Assembly: GCA_002897735.1 (NCBI GenBank)
Contig: BDTW01000061.1
Coordinates: 1-64,000, forward strand
DNA from: a bacterium BMS3Bbin13
GTDB lineage: Bacteria; Pseudomonadota; Gammaproteobacteria; 21-64-14
Length of the DNA: 64,000 bases
Direction of reading: 5' to 3'
Shown here one piece after another: positions 8,803 to 19,944 of this stretch. Positions within the stretch are counted from its first letter, which is position 1. Each line of letters opens with the position of its first letter. A model generated the notes under the pieces. That model did no database searches. It was not told where the DNA came from and was given only the letters and a program-made list of their open reading frames with translations. The position numbers were made by a program, and so were the translations under genes.

Positions 8803-9605
8803 GACGCCCGAGGATGGGGTTCATCGTCGGTTGGATCCGGTTCCTGGGACGCCGGGGCCTGCGGTTCTTCGCGCGCCTCGGGCGCGGTCACCTGTTCTTG
8901 CTGAACCTGCTGGCGGCGCTGCCGAGCCTGTTGCCGCGACCCGGCCTGGTGGTCCGGGAGCTGTACTCGACCGGCGTGCGCTCGATGTCGATCATCGTGG
9001 TCTCGGGCCTGTTCGTCGGGATGGTCCTCGGGCTGCAGGGCTACAATACGCTCTCCCGGTTCGGGGCGGCGGAGTCGCTGGGGGCCTTGGTGGCGCTGTC
9101 GCTGGTGCGGGAGCTGGGTCCGGTGATCACCGCGCTGCTGTTCATGGGCCGTGCCGGGACCTCGCTGACCGCGGAGATCGGCCTGATGAAGGCCACCGAA
9201 CAGCTCTCCGGCATGGAGATGATGGCGGTCGATCCGGTCAAGCGGATCATGGCACCGCGCTTCGTGGCCGCTTTTCTGGCGATGCCCCTGCTCGCCGCGA
9301 TCTTCAGCGCGGTCGGGGTCCTGGGGGGGTATTTCGTGGGGGTCGGCCTGCTCGGAGTGGACAGCGGCGTGTTCTGGTCCCAGATGCAGGCCAACGTGGG
9401 GTGGCGGCCCGATATCGTCAACGGCGTGATCAAGAGCGCGGTATTCGGTATCGTGGTCGCGTGGATCGCCGTGTTCGAGGGCTATGACGCAGTGCCGACC
9501 TCCGAGGGCGTGAGCCGTGCCACCACCCGGACGGTGGTCAACGGCGCACTCGCCGTGTTGGCGCTCGATTTCGTTTTGACCGCGTTGATGTACGGTGCGG
9601 GTTGA
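8799..9605 (+). CDS. mlaE: Phospholipid ABC transporter permease MlaE
   Basis: The 268-residue permease has several membrane segments and the MlaE core [44 protein letters not shown] take the ATG that forms ATGA with the mlaF stop; an ATG 15 bases later (MGFIVGW) is an alternative but has its GAGG too close. The ORF-track start lies inside mlaF and is rejected. It is followed after 15 bases by mlaD. Confidence 0.95.
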   Translation: MRRPRMGFIVGWIRFLGRRGLRFFARLGRGHLFLLNLLAALPSLLPRPGLVVRELYSTGVRSMSIIVVSGLFVGMVLGLQGYNTLSRFGAAESLGALVALSLVRELGPVITALLFMGRAGTSLTAEIGLMKATEQLSGMEMMAVDPVKRIMAPRFVAAFLAMPLLAAIFSAVGVLGGYFVGVGLLGVDSGVFWSQMQANVGWRPDIVNGVIKSAVFGIVVAWIAVFEGYDAVPTSEGVSRATTRTVVNGALAVLALDFVLTALMYGAG

Positions 9606-9620
9606 CCTACGGGGTAGGAT

Positions 9621-10088
9621 ATGCCGGATACGAGGGCCGTCGAAATCGCCGTGGGGATGTTCGTGGCCGCCGGACTGGCGGCGCTCTTTCTGCTGGCCAT
9701 GAAGGTGAGCAACCTGAGCAGCTTCACCGCGCCTCAGGGCTACGTGTTGAGCGCGGAGTTCCAGAACATCGGCGGGCTCAAGGTGCGCGCCCCGGTGACG
9801 GTGGCCGGGGTTCAGGTGGGTCGCGTGATCGGCATCAGTTTCGACAATACGGACTACGAGGCGGTGGTCAAGATGGCCATCAATCCGAAATATGACAAGT
9901 TTCCGGTCGATACCTCCGCGGCCATCTATACCGCGGGACTGCTGGGGGACAAGTACGTCGCCCTGGTGCCGGGCGGGGCTGCGACCTTTCTCAAAGACGG
10001 CGCTCGCATTAAACTGACCCAGTCCGCCCTGATCCTCGAGCAGGTGATCGGCCAGTACCTGTTCAACCGGGCGGGCGGGCGGAAGTGA
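9621..10088 (+). CDS. mlaD: Mla substrate-binding protein MlaD (MCE domain)
   Basis: The 155-residue protein has one N-terminal membrane anchor (VGMFVAAGLAALFLLAMKV) and a single MCE domain (LSAEFQNIGGLKVRAPVTVAGVQVGRVIGI). MlaD hexamers form the periplasmic lipid-binding ring on the MlaFEB complex. The length fits the short single-MCE type. It lies between mlaE and mlaC in the standard order. Confidence 0.95.
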   Translation: MPDTRAVEIAVGMFVAAGLAALFLLAMKVSNLSSFTAPQGYVLSAEFQNIGGLKVRAPVTVAGVQVGRVIGISFDNTDYEAVVKMAINPKYDKFPVDTSAAIYTAGLLGDKYVALVPGGAATFLKDGARIKLTQSALILEQVIGQYLFNRAGGRK

Positions 10089-10134
10089 CCCGCCGCGGGC
10101 GGGGCGCGCCCTGGGCCGGAAGGAGAGAGTCCGA

Positions 10135-10782
10135 ATGAGGCGTATGGCGGTGATCGGTGCGGTGCTCTTCGCCCTGCTGGCGGGGGTCGGGTTCGCGGCG
10201 GTTCCCGTCGCGCCCGTCGCCTCCGGCGTCGATCATACGACCCCGGAGGCGATGGTAAAGCGCACGGGGGACGAGTTGCTCGCCCGGCTGCGCAAGGACC
10301 ACGCGCAACTCAAGGCGCACCCGGATCGCATCTACGGTCTGGTCTCGGACCTGCTCCTGCCGCACTTCGACTTCACGACCATGTCGCGCTGGGTGCTGGG
10401 CCGCTACTGGCGCACCGCGACCCCGGCGCAGCGGAAGCAGTTTGTGAACGAGTTCCGCACGGTCCTCGTGCGCACCTATGCCACCGCGCTGCTGGAGTAT
10501 CGGAATCAACGGATCCGTTACCTGCCGTTCCACGGGGATGTCGCCTCGGGCGACGTGACGGTACGCACCGTGGTCTTGCAGCCGGGCGGGCGCGGCATCC
10601 CCATCGACTACCGCCTGGACCGCCGGGACGGGCGATGGATGATCTACGACGTGTCGGTGGACGGCGTCAGCCTCGTGATGACCTACCGTGGTTCGTTTGC
10701 CTCCGAGATCCGGCGCATCGGCATGGACGGCTTGCTCAACAAGCTGCGGCGGCGCAACCGGCAACTCTCGCAGGCGCGGTGA
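10135..10782 (+). CDS. mlaC: Periplasmic phospholipid-binding protein MlaC
   Basis: The 215-residue protein begins with a signal peptide (MAVIGAVLFALLAGVGFAA) and continues with the MlaC (Ttg2D) fold: LLLPHFDFTTMSRWVLGRYWRTATPAQRKQFVNEFRTVLVRTYA. It shuttles phospholipid between the outer-membrane MlaA complex and MlaFEDB. GGAAGGAGAG about ten bases before the ATG is a good ribosome-binding site. The stop overlaps the mlaB GTG. No mlaA gene is present in this window. Confidence 0.95.
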   Translation: MRRMAVIGAVLFALLAGVGFAAVPVAPVASGVDHTTPEAMVKRTGDELLARLRKDHAQLKAHPDRIYGLVSDLLLPHFDFTTMSRWVLGRYWRTATPAQRKQFVNEFRTVLVRTYATALLEYRNQRIRYLPFHGDVASGDVTVRTVVLQPGGRGIPIDYRLDRRDGRWMIYDVSVDGVSLVMTYRGSFASEIRRIGMDGLLNKLRRRNRQLSQAR

Positions 10783-11087
10783 GCGAGGCCACCATCCAGC
10801 GCGATGCGACCGGTCGCCTGCTGATAAGCGGCGTCATGAGCCTGCACACGGTCCCACAGCTATGGCGGGCCTCGGAGGAACTGATCCGGGATGCCGGGCG
10901 CGTGGAGATCGATCTGCGCGGCGTAGTGCACTCGGACAGCGCCGGTCTGGCGCTGCTGGTGCAATGGATGCGCCAGGCGCGCCACGCCGGAAAGGAAATC
11001 CGCTTCCTGAATATCCCGCGCCAGATGCTGGCGATTGCGCGGGTAAGCAGCCTGGACCGCATCCTCCCCCTCGCCCGCGTGAGCTGA
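10779..11087 (+). CDS. mlaB: Mla complex STAS-domain protein MlaB
   Basis: The 102-residue STAS-domain protein carries VHSDSAGLALLVQWMRQAR, the conserved STAS loop. MlaB binds MlaF and is needed for stability of the transporter. I place the start at the GTG overlapping the mlaC stop (GTGA); the ORF-track start lies inside mlaC. It is the last gene of the mla operon and is followed by tandem repeats. Confidence 0.9.
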   Translation: MSEATIQRDATGRLLISGVMSLHTVPQLWRASEELIRDAGRVEIDLRGVVHSDSAGLALLVQWMRQARHAGKEIRFLNIPRQMLAIARVSSLDRILPLARVS

Positions 11088-11125
11088 TGGTGCGGCCGAA
11101 GGCCGCTACAATCCCTCCCCCCGAT

Positions 11126-11430
11126 CCTCGCCGGATCGCCCGCCGGATCCCGGCCCCATACGGGCATCCCCGGATTGCGCTACGCTTATCCAGGCCACTA
11201 CGTCCATGTAGCCCGGATGCAGGCCGAAGGCCGAAATCCGGGGAACCGATCCTCGCCCTGTTCCTCGCCGGATCGCCCGCCCGATCCCGGCCCCATACGG
11301 GCATCCCCGGATTGCGCTACGCTTATCCAGGCCACTACGTCCATGTAGCCCGGATGCAGGCCGAAGGCCGAAATCCGGGGAACCGATCCTCACCCTGTTC
11401 CTCGCCGGACCGTCCGCCCGATCCCTGTCC
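11126..11430. repeat. Tandem repeat, 137-bp period, two copies plus partial third (family A)
   Basis: Two near-identical units begin at about 11126 and 11263, with a degenerate third start at 11400, a 137-base period. Each contains the pair CCCCGGATTGCGCTACGC and AGGCCGAAGGCCGAAATC, which are roughly inverted and could fold as a long hairpin. The same element type occurs at 54335-54605 and 60292-60382. It fills most of the 458-base gap between mlaB and ibaG, which holds no gene. Confidence 0.85.
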
Positions 11431-11545
11431 CTCCCGGCTGCCGCGCTTTTTCTATATCATGGGCCACCATTGCCATTGAATCCCGGTAACCGCCGTGCCG
11501 CCGGCACCGCCCGGGCGCACCGATCTCTCCGCAGGGACAGGATCC

Positions 11546-11782
11546 ATGGACCCAGACACGATTCGTCAACTCATTCAGCAAGGTTTCGCCGATGACCGGG
11601 TCGAGGTGACCGGTGATGGAAGCCATTTCGAGGCCCTGGTGGTCTCCCCGGCGTTCGCCGGCAAGTCGCTCCTGGAGCGCCATCGAATGGTGTACGGGAC
11701 CCTCGGTGACCGCATGCGCTCGGAGATCCACGCCCTCTCGATGCGCACCCTGACCCCCGAAGAATGGGCCCTGCAAGGGTGA
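11546..11782 (+). CDS. ibaG: BolA-family protein (IbaG-like)
   Basis: The 78-residue protein has the BolA fold with VEVTGDGSHFEALVVSPAFAGKSLLERHRMVYGTLGDRM. The invariant His of the family is present (LLERHRMVY). IbaG works with monothiol glutaredoxins and iron-sulfur clusters. AGGA sits just upstream of the chosen ATG (MDPDTIRQLI). Its position between the mla genes and murA is the usual gammaproteobacterial one, 33 bases from murA. Confidence 0.92.
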   Translation: MDPDTIRQLIQQGFADDRVEVTGDGSHFEALVVSPAFAGKSLLERHRMVYGTLGDRMRSEIHALSMRTLTPEEWALQG

Positions 11783-13090
<1,308 letters not shown>

Positions 13091-13140
13091 CCCGGTGCGT
13101 GGCAACCTCCGCCGTTCAGGGAGCCTGCGGCGTCCGCGAT

Positions 13141-13340
13141 ACCCCGGCAGGGCCGGGCTTGCCCGGCCGGCGGTGTTGGGATTCGTAGCGGCGTCGCAAT
13201 CGCGGATGTCGTCGGCGGGCCGAGGCCTGCTCTACGGGGGGGTGTCGCCGCGGTGGCGGGGTTTGCCCCGCCCTACGCGCGTATCGGAGATCGCCCCCAC
13301 CGGTAGGGCCGGGCTTGCCCGGCCGGCGTCGTTGGGATTC
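13141..13340. repeat. GC-rich hairpin repeats between murA and hisG (family B)
   Basis: The 339-base gap between murA and hisG holds no gene but several inverted elements. GGGCCGGGCTTGCCCGGCC occurs twice, near 13150 and 13307, with GGCGGGGTTTGCCCCGCC between them near 13255. These match the family B elements at 16680-17590, 26252-26278 and 61415-61600. Runs of T after the stems are absent, so they are not classical intrinsic terminators. Confidence 0.75.
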
Positions 13341-13429
13341 GCGGCGGCGTTGCAATCCCGGAGTCGCAAGCCCGCGTTCAGCGATCACCGGAAGGGGAGT
13401 GCCGCGGTCGCAGTGCTACAATCGCGCCC

Positions 13430-14116
13430 ATGATCGAGCCTCTCACCATCGCCGTCTCCAAGGGACGCATCCTTCAGGAATCGTTGCCGCTGCTCGCGCA
13501 GGCCGGTATCGTGCCCGTCGAGGATCCGGACCGCAGCCGCCGGTTGATCCTGCCCACCGGCCGGGCCGGGGTGCGGCTGGTGGTAATCCGTGCCGCCGAC
13601 GTCCCGACCTACGTACAGTACGGCGCGGCGGATCTGGGGATCACGGGCAAGGACGTGCTCCTGGAGCACGGCGGGGCGGGGCTCTACGAACCGCTGGACC
13701 TCGGGATCGCGCGCTGTCGGATGATGGTGGCGGGACTCCCGGACGCGGCCCGCGAGCCGGGTATCCGCTTGCGTGTGGCGACCAAGTACGTGGCCAGTAC
13801 GCGCCGCTACTTCGCCGCCCAGGGTCGGCAGGTGGAGATCATCAAGCTCTACGGGTCCATGGAACTCGCGCCCCTCGTGGGCTTGGCGGACTGCATCGTC
13901 GATCTGGTCGATACCGGCGGTACGCTCAAGGCCAACGGGCTGGTGCCCCTGGATCTGGTCGCGGAGATCAGCTCGCGGGTAATCGTCAACAAGGCGGCTA
14001 TGAAGATGAAACACGACCGGGTCAAGGCCCTGCTCCGCGAGTTGGAGGAGGCGGCGCGCCCGAGCGACCGGGATCGGCGCAGTCGGCGGCATGCCGGCGC
14101 CGGGGAGGGGCGGTGA
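13430..14116 (+). CDS. hisG: ATP phosphoribosyltransferase catalytic subunit, short form
   Basis: The 228-residue protein begins [22 protein letters not shown] and has [13 protein letters not shown] and [13 protein letters not shown], typical of HisG. It joins ATP and PRPP in the first step of histidine synthesis. At this length it lacks the C-terminal regulatory domain, so it belongs to the short HisG form that needs HisZ. hisZ is not in the window. The stop overlaps the hisD GTG. Confidence 0.95.
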   Translation: MIEPLTIAVSKGRILQESLPLLAQAGIVPVEDPDRSRRLILPTGRAGVRLVVIRAADVPTYVQYGAADLGITGKDVLLEHGGAGLYEPLDLGIARCRMMVAGLPDAAREPGIRLRVATKYVASTRRYFAAQGRQVEIIKLYGSMELAPLVGLADCIVDLVDTGGTLKANGLVPLDLVAEISSRVIVNKAAMKMKHDRVKALLRELEEAARPSDRDRRSRRHAGAGEGR

Positions 14117-15414
14117 GCGGGATTCGACGCCTGGATACCGGGGAGCCGGAGTTCTGGAGCCGCCTCGAGGCCCTGCTCGCGTGGGAGCCGGGGGCCGGCG
14201 AATCGGTGGAACAGACGGTGCGCGAGGTCCTCGCGGCGGTACGCCGGCGCGGCGATGCGGCGCTTCTGGAGTACACGCATCGCTTCGACCGCCACGAAGT
14301 GGCGTCACCCGCCGATTTGGAGCTGCCGGCGGAACGGCTGGAGGCGGCGCGCGTCGCCCTGCCGGTGGAGCAGCGCAGGGCCCTTGAGTCGGCGGCACGG
14401 CGCCTCACGGCCTACGCCGAACACCAGCGGCTCGCCTCGTGGAGCTACACCGAACAGGACGGCACGGTGCTGGGCCAGCAGGTCACGCCCCTGGATCGCG
14501 TCGGGATCTACGTCCCGGGCGGCAAGGCCGCCTACCCCTCCTCGGTGCTGATGAGTGCGGTGCCGGCGCGGGTTGCCGGGGTGTCGGAGATCGTCATGGC
14601 GGTGCCGGCCCCGGAGGGGGCGCTCAACCCGCTGGTGCTGGCCGCCGCGGCGATCGCCGGGGTCGACCGTGTCTTTACCATCGGCGGCGCCCAGGCGATC
14701 GCGGCCATGGCGTATGGCACCGCGACCGTGCCGCGGGTCGACAAGATCGTCGGCCCGGGCAACCGCTATGTGGCCACCGCCAAGGGGCTGGTGTTCGGCA
14801 CCGTCGGCATCGACATGATCGCCGGTCCCTCCGAGATCCTGGTGATCTGCGACGGGCGCACCGATCCGGAGTGGATCGCGATGGATCTGTTCTCACAGGC
14901 CGAACACGACGAGGACGCGCAGGCGATCCTCGCCACGCCGGACACGGCGTTCCTCGACGCGGTGGAGGACGCGGTGCGGCGCCTGCTGCCGCAGATGGAG
15001 CGTGCCGAGTTGATCGGGCGCGCGCTCGCCCGGCGCGGGGCGCTGATCCGCGTGCGCGACTTGGCGGAGGCGGTGGAAGTCGCCAATTTCATCGCGCCCG
15101 AGCATCTGGAACTGTCGGTGGCGGACCCCGAGTCGCTGGCCGGGCGTATCCGGCACGCCGGTGCGGTGTTTCTCGGGCGTTACACCGCGGAGGCGCTCGG
15201 TGATTACTGCGCGGGGCCCAATCACGTGCTGCCCACGGCGCGCACGGCGCGCTTCTCATCGCCGCTCGGCGTGTACGATTTCCAGAAGCGATCCAGCCTG
15301 ATCGGCTGCTCGGCGCAGGGTGCCGCGACACTCGGCCGGACCGCCGCGACGCTGGCGCGCGGTGAGGGTCTGACCGCGCACGCGCGCTCCGCCGAGTACC
15401 GGATGAAGAAGTAG
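14113..15414 (+). CDS. hisD: Histidinol dehydrogenase
   Basis: The 433-residue enzyme contains [38 protein letters not shown] and EHLELSV, motifs of HisD. It oxidises histidinol to histidine in two NAD-dependent steps using a zinc site. I start it at the GTG overlapping the hisG stop, with GGGGAGGGG just upstream. The much longer ORF-track version runs back through hisG in another frame and is not real. Confidence 0.96.
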   Translation: MSGIRRLDTGEPEFWSRLEALLAWEPGAGESVEQTVREVLAAVRRRGDAALLEYTHRFDRHEVASPADLELPAERLEAARVALPVEQRRALESAARRLTAYAEHQRLASWSYTEQDGTVLGQQVTPLDRVGIYVPGGKAAYPSSVLMSAVPARVAGVSEIVMAVPAPEGALNPLVLAAAAIAGVDRVFTIGGAQAIAAMAYGTATVPRVDKIVGPGNRYVATAKGLVFGTVGIDMIAGPSEILVICDGRTDPEWIAMDLFSQAEHDEDAQAILATPDTAFLDAVEDAVRRLLPQMERAELIGRALARRGALIRVRDLAEAVEVANFIAPEHLELSVADPESLAGRIRHAGAVFLGRYTAEALGDYCAGPNHVLPTARTARFSSPLGVYDFQKRSSLIGCSAQGAATLGRTAATLARGEGLTAHARSAEYRMKK

Positions 15415-15435
15415 CGCCCGGCCGTGGGAGCCGCC

Positions 15436-16605
15436 GTGAACGATTCCCCAACTGAACCCGCGACGGAATCTTCGGGCGAATCCGCGCCCGCTGTCGAGGC
15501 GCGCGTCGCGCGTTGGATCCGGCCGGCCATCCGTTCCCTGAGCGCGTACTCGATTCCGGAGTGCGGCGCCCGGATCAAGCTCGACGCCATGGAGAATCCC
15601 TATCCCTGGCCGGGCGAGCTGGTCGATGGGTGGCTCGAGGCGCTGCGCCGGGTCAGCCTCAACCGCTATCCGGATCCCGACGCGCGTACCCTGAAGGGTC
15701 GGCTGCGCGCGGCCATGGGGTTCCCGCCGGGCGCCGCCGTACTGCTCGGCAACGGCTCGGATGAATTGATCCAGATGATCGTCATGGCGGTGGCGGAGCC
15801 CGGGCGGGTGGTCCTGGCTCCGGAGCCCACCTTCGCCATGTACCGGCTGATCACCCGGGTGGCCGGTCTCGAATACGTCGGTGTGCCCCTCGGGGAGGGG
15901 TTCTCCCTCGACCGGGCGGCGATGGAGCGCGCCATCGACCGCCACCGGCCGGCGGTCGTGTTTCTCGCTTATCCCAACAACCCGACCGGCAATCTGTTCG
16001 CGCCGGCGGATCTCGAGGCGGTGATCCGGCGCGCGCCCGGCCTGGTGGTGATCGACGAGGCCTATGCCGCGTTCACCGCGCCGGAGGGCGGGGAGGCCGA
16101 GGCGACCTGCCTGGACCGGATCGAGCGTTTCGAAAATCTGGTGGTGCTGCGCACGGTCTCCAAGATGGGACTGGCTGGGCTGCGGCTCGGCGTGTTGGCC
16201 GGACCGCAGGCGTGGCTCGCCCAGATCGACAAGACCCGGCTGCCGTACAACGTGAACGTACTCACCCAGGCGAGCGCGGTGTTCGCCCTGGAACACTGGG
16301 GGGTGCTGCGTGCGCAGACGGCGCGCATCCGCGCGGACCGCGCGGTGCTCTACGCCCGGCTGCGTGCGTTCCCGGGCATCGAGGTCTTTCCGAGTCGCGC
16401 CAACTTTCTGCTCTTCCGCGTGCCGTCGGGTCGCGCCGATCGGATCCACGGATCGCTTGCGCGCTCCGGAGTCCTGATTCGCAATCTGAGCGGCGCGGGC
16501 GGCGCACTCGCCGATTGTTTGCGGGTTACGGTGGGGACCCGCGAGGAGAACGAGGCGTTCCTGCGTGCCCTGGGAGAGGCGCTGGGCGCCCTGGACGAGA
16601 CTTGA
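15436..16605 (+). CDS. hisC: Histidinol-phosphate aminotransferase
   Basis: The 389-residue fold-type I PLP enzyme contains AYPNNPTGN, VIDEAYAAF and the PLP lysine in TVSKMGLAGLRLG. It transaminates imidazole-acetol phosphate to histidinol phosphate. Two GTG codons are possible. I take the second (15436) because GGGAG lies five to six bases upstream of it; the first (15424) has no Shine-Dalgarno. A short acidic N-terminal extension precedes the catalytic fold. It ends the plus-strand block and faces lptG across a repeat tract. Confidence 0.94.
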   Translation: MNDSPTEPATESSGESAPAVEARVARWIRPAIRSLSAYSIPECGARIKLDAMENPYPWPGELVDGWLEALRRVSLNRYPDPDARTLKGRLRAAMGFPPGAAVLLGNGSDELIQMIVMAVAEPGRVVLAPEPTFAMYRLITRVAGLEYVGVPLGEGFSLDRAAMERAIDRHRPAVVFLAYPNNPTGNLFAPADLEAVIRRAPGLVVIDEAYAAFTAPEGGEAEATCLDRIERFENLVVLRTVSKMGLAGLRLGVLAGPQAWLAQIDKTRLPYNVNVLTQASAVFALEHWGVLRAQTARIRADRAVLYARLRAFPGIEVFPSRANFLLFRVPSGRADRIHGSLARSGVLIRNLSGAGGALADCLRVTVGTREENEAFLRALGEALGALDET

Positions 16606-16679
16606 TCGGGGCGTCGGCGGGTCGACGCGCGCTTTACCACAGTACCGGCCGCCGGGGGATCGGAGAAGCGGTACCGCGG

Positions 16680-17590
16680 GGTGGCCGGGGTATCCCAAGG
16701 GCGGGGCTCGCCCGGCCGACGCCGCCGCGCGGTTCCAACACCGCCGGTGCGCAGATCCACGACGCCGGCCGGGCGAGCCCGGCCCTACAGACAAGCGGAC
16801 CCGGCGGGCGAACCTTGGCACGTCGGGTTGCGTCAATCCGACGAACACCGCCGACAGACGTTCAGGCAGTCCCGGCCGGGCAAGCCCGTCGCCAACACCG
16901 GCCACCTGTAGGGCGGGGCTCGCCCCGCCGACGTCGCCGCGCGGTTCCAACACTGCCGGTGCGCAGATCCACGGTGTCGGCCGGGCGAGCCCGGCCCTAC
17001 AGACAAGCGGGCCCGGCGGGCGAACCTCGGCGCGTCGGGTTACCACGTCAACCCGACGAACACCGCCGACAGACGTTCAGGCAGTCCCGGCCGGGCAAGC
17101 CCGTCGCCAACACCGGCACCTGTAGGGCGGGGCTCGCCCCGCCGTCGTCGCCGCGCGGTTCCAACACCGCCGGTGCGCAGATCCACGGTGTCGGCCGGGC
17201 GAGCCCGGCCCTACAGACAAGCGGGCCCGGCGGGCGAACCTTGGCACGTCGGGTTACCGCGTCAATCCGACGAACACCGCCGGCGGACGTTCAGGCAGTC
17301 CCGGCCGGGCAAGCCCGTCGCTAACACCGGCACCTGTAGGGCGGGGCTCGCCCCGCCGACGCCGCTACGCGGTTCCAACACCGCCGATGCGCAGATCCAC
17401 GGTGTCGGCCGGGCGAGCCCGGCCCTACAGACAACCGGACCCGGCGGGCGAACCTTGGCATGTCGGGTTACCGCGTCAATCCGACGAACACCGCCGACAG
17501 ACGTTCAGGCAGTCCCGGCCGGGCGAGCCCGTCGCCAACACCGGGCCACGTGTACAAGGGTGGGCCTCGGCCCGCCGACGATGCCGGGAA
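16680..17590. repeat. Tandem repeat of about 213 bp, four copies plus degenerate fifth (family B)
   Basis: The string GGTTCCAACA recurs at 16731, 16943, 17157 and 17371, giving periods of 212, 214 and 214 bases; a decayed fifth unit follows near 17560. Each unit contains the palindrome GGGCGGGGCTCGCCCCGCC, a second inverted element GGCCGGGCGAGCCCGGCC and a conserved linker. The tract fills the 1050-base gap between convergent hisC and lptG. ORF-track frames across it (RASPALQTSGPGGRTL repeated) are translations of repeat DNA, not genes. Confidence 0.92.
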
Positions 17591-17655
17591 ACCCCCGATC
17601 CTGCGATTCCACGGTGCCGGACCGGTCCGGCGGTTCGCCGTGGGCGATGGACTGA

Positions 17656-18723
17656 TCAACGCACCCTTCGCAACGCCCACAATCCGATGACCAGAAGCAG
17701 CGTCGCCGGCGCCAGCGCGGTGACCGCGGGGTTGAGGCCGAGCAGCAGCCCCATGTATCCGGAGATCTGGCTGATCAGATAGAAGGCCAGCCCCACCGTG
17801 CCGCCGAGGGTTATGCGCAAGCCGGTGCTGACGCTGCGCAACGGACCGAAGAGGAACGGGATGGCCACGAGGATCATCGCCGTGGTGGCGAGCGGGATGG
17901 CGAGCTTGTTCCACAGGGCCAGTTCGTAGCGATCCGCGTTCTGCCCGTGCGCCTTCAAATAGCGCACGTACTCGAACAGGTCGGTCAGGGAGAGGCTCGG
18001 AATCGGCAGGATCAGCAGGTCCATCTGCTGTACGCGCAGGAACGAGCGCCACGGCATTCGCGGGATGTGTTCGACCGTGACGCCCCGACCCGAGAAGGTC
18101 TTGCGGACCACCCCGATCAGCATCCACCGGTGGCGGTTGAAGACGTCGGCGCGCCCGGCGTGGATGAAGGTGTGCAGTCGGCCTTCGGCGTCGAACTCGT
18201 AGAGGTCGATCCCCGCCGGGATGCGGTCGTGGCGGATGTCGCGAACGTTCAGGAAGCGTGTGCCGTCGCGGGACCAAAAGGCGTGTGCGGTGCGCAGATC
18301 GCTCGCCGCGCTGATCTCCAGCGTGCGCCGCGTCTGGGCGATCTGGTCGAGGGGCGGTGCCACGTATTGCGCCAGCGCCAGTGCGATCACCACGAGCACC
18401 GCACCGGCCTTGAGTACCGCCCAGCCCACGCGCCGCGCCGACACGCCGGTGGCCTGCATGGCGACCAGCTCGCCGCCGGAGGCAAGGGTCCCCAGCCCGA
18501 CGAGCGTGCCGAGCAGTGCGGTCACCGGCACCAGTTGCACGAGCCGCTCGGGCAGCGTGAGCGCGACGAACGCCAGCGCACTCAGCAGGTGATAGTGGCC
18601 GCGGCCGATATTGTCCAGTTCCTCCAGGAAGGTCTGCAGGCTGAACACCGAAGCCAGCAGGAGTATGACGATCAGCCAACCGCCGGCCACGCGCTCGATG
18701 AGGTAGCGGTCGAGCCGTCTCAC
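17656..18723 (-). CDS. lptG: LPS export permease LptG
   Basis: The 355-residue YjgP/YjgQ-family permease begins VRRLDRYLIERVAGGWLIVILLL and has three membrane segments on each side of a large periplasmic domain. Pairing with lptF identifies it as LptG. With LptF and LptB it extracts LPS from the inner membrane. I start at the GTG overlapping the lptF stop (GTGA); the ORF-track start lies within lptF. It is the last gene of the minus-strand unit bcerS-lptF-lptG and faces hisC. Confidence 0.95.
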   Translation of the reverse strand: MRRLDRYLIERVAGGWLIVILLLASVFSLQTFLEELDNIGRGHYHLLSALAFVALTLPERLVQLVPVTALLGTLVGLGTLASGGELVAMQATGVSARRVGWAVLKAGAVLVVIALALAQYVAPPLDQIAQTRRTLEISAASDLRTAHAFWSRDGTRFLNVRDIRHDRIPAGIDLYEFDAEGRLHTFIHAGRADVFNRHRWMLIGVVRKTFSGRGVTVEHIPRMPWRSFLRVQQMDLLILPIPSLSLTDLFEYVRYLKAHGQNADRYELALWNKLAIPLATTAMILVAIPFLFGPLRSVSTGLRITLGGTVGLAFYLISQISGYMGLLLGLNPAVTALAPATLLLVIGLWALRRVR

Positions 18724-19814
18724 GGGTGCGCCTGCGCGGCGCCCGCGCGCCTGCGGCGTAGCGTGGCGAGCGGTTGGTGCCATGCCGTCAACGCCACCAG
18801 CGCCAGGGCCCCGGGGGCCAGCCAGACCCCGGGCAGCGTGCCGAGCACCCCTCGCCCGACCCAGACCTTGAGCATGATGTCGAGGCTGTAGTAGCCGGCG
18901 TAGACCAGCACCGCGACGAGCATCTTCGCGTAACGTCCCTGGCGCGGACGGGCGCGGCTCAAGGGGATCCCGAGGATCGCCAGGAGCACGGTGGAGAGGG
19001 GCGTCGAGAGTCGCCACTGGTATTCGGCGATATCGGGGGCGGTGCGCGAGGCGGCGAGCCGGCTCATGCTCGCCGCCTTGCGCTGGAAGCCGACCGGCTT
19101 CACGGGCGGTTCGTTCATGTGATAAGTGAGTCTCGCGACGCGCACGATGCGGTCGACTCCGCCGTCGCGCGAGAGGTCGTAGAGATGGACATCGCGCATG
19201 TGCAGCAGCGGCGCATCGTAGCGCGGATCGCGTTCCTGGGAGGCCCGCATCGCATACAGGACCTGCGTGCGACGGCCGTGTTCGCGCTGCATGAAGACGC
19301 GTTCGAGTCCGCCGGCCGCGGCGCGCCCGGCCGCGAAGATCACCCGCGTGCCCGATGCGTTTTCATTGAAGCTCCCGGGTTTGACGTCGCTGAGGCTGAA
19401 CTCCGCATTGGCCCGGGCCTTGAGTTGGTAGGATCGTTCATAGGACCAGGGCCGGACGTAGAAGGCCAGCACGGCGATCAGCACGGCGAAGGTCAGCGCC
19501 AGGTAGGAGACGGCACGCAGGACCTGGAGCGGGCTCACGCCGAGGGCGTGCAGCGCGGTCATCTCGCTGTCGGTGTGCAGGCGCCCGAGGGCGATGATCA
19601 CCGCGAGGTAGAGCGCGATCGGCAGCAGGACCTCCAGCGCGATATTGGTCTTGAGCGCGATCAGTTCCACCACCACGTTGGTGGGCAGCACGCCGTTGGC
19701 GGCCTGCGTAAGGAACACTGCGGCACTGTAGCCGGCGAAGATCGCGACCAGCGCCAGGGACAGGGCCAGCAGCGGCTTGTTGATCTCGCGGATCAGGTAA
19801 CGGGTGACGATCAC
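18720..19814 (-). CDS. lptF: LPS export permease LptF
   Basis: The 364-residue permease begins MIVTRYLIREINKPLLALSLALVAIFAGYS, the LptF pattern, with six predicted membrane segments and a central periplasmic domain. It contains SEMTALHALGVSPLQVLRAV after the second segment, as in the family. In many gammaproteobacteria pepA lies divergently upstream. Here, instead, a GNAT-type acyltransferase gene precedes it on the same strand with a 130-base gap in which I see no clear promoter. Confidence 0.95.
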   Translation of the reverse strand: MIVTRYLIREINKPLLALSLALVAIFAGYSAAVFLTQAANGVLPTNVVVELIALKTNIALEVLLPIALYLAVIIALGRLHTDSEMTALHALGVSPLQVLRAVSYLALTFAVLIAVLAFYVRPWSYERSYQLKARANAEFSLSDVKPGSFNENASGTRVIFAAGRAAAGGLERVFMQREHGRRTQVLYAMRASQERDPRYDAPLLHMRDVHLYDLSRDGGVDRIVRVARLTYHMNEPPVKPVGFQRKAASMSRLAASRTAPDIAEYQWRLSTPLSTVLLAILGIPLSRARPRQGRYAKMLVAVLVYAGYYSLDIMLKVWVGRGVLGTLPGVWLAPGALALVALTAWHQPLATLRRRRAGAAQAHP

Positions 19815-19944
19815 GGTCCTGTCCGGTGGTGGGATCCGTGAGACGGACGCCGGTCGGTTTCCCGCCCCTATGCGCCTCGATCGGCGCGGTACCGCCGCCG
19901 GGCGCTATCGCATGCCGCCGGGGGCGGTTCCCGATCGGCGGATA

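Noticed and set aside
16680-17590. CRISPR array
   Set aside because: The units are about 213 bp and nearly identical throughout, without short repeats alternating with unique spacers, and no cas genes are nearby.
16212-17655. ORFs through the 213-bp tandem array with repeating peptides such as RASPALQTSGPGG
   Set aside because: They arise because the repeat has few stops; the same peptide appears in different frames and no ribosome-binding site or family is evident.
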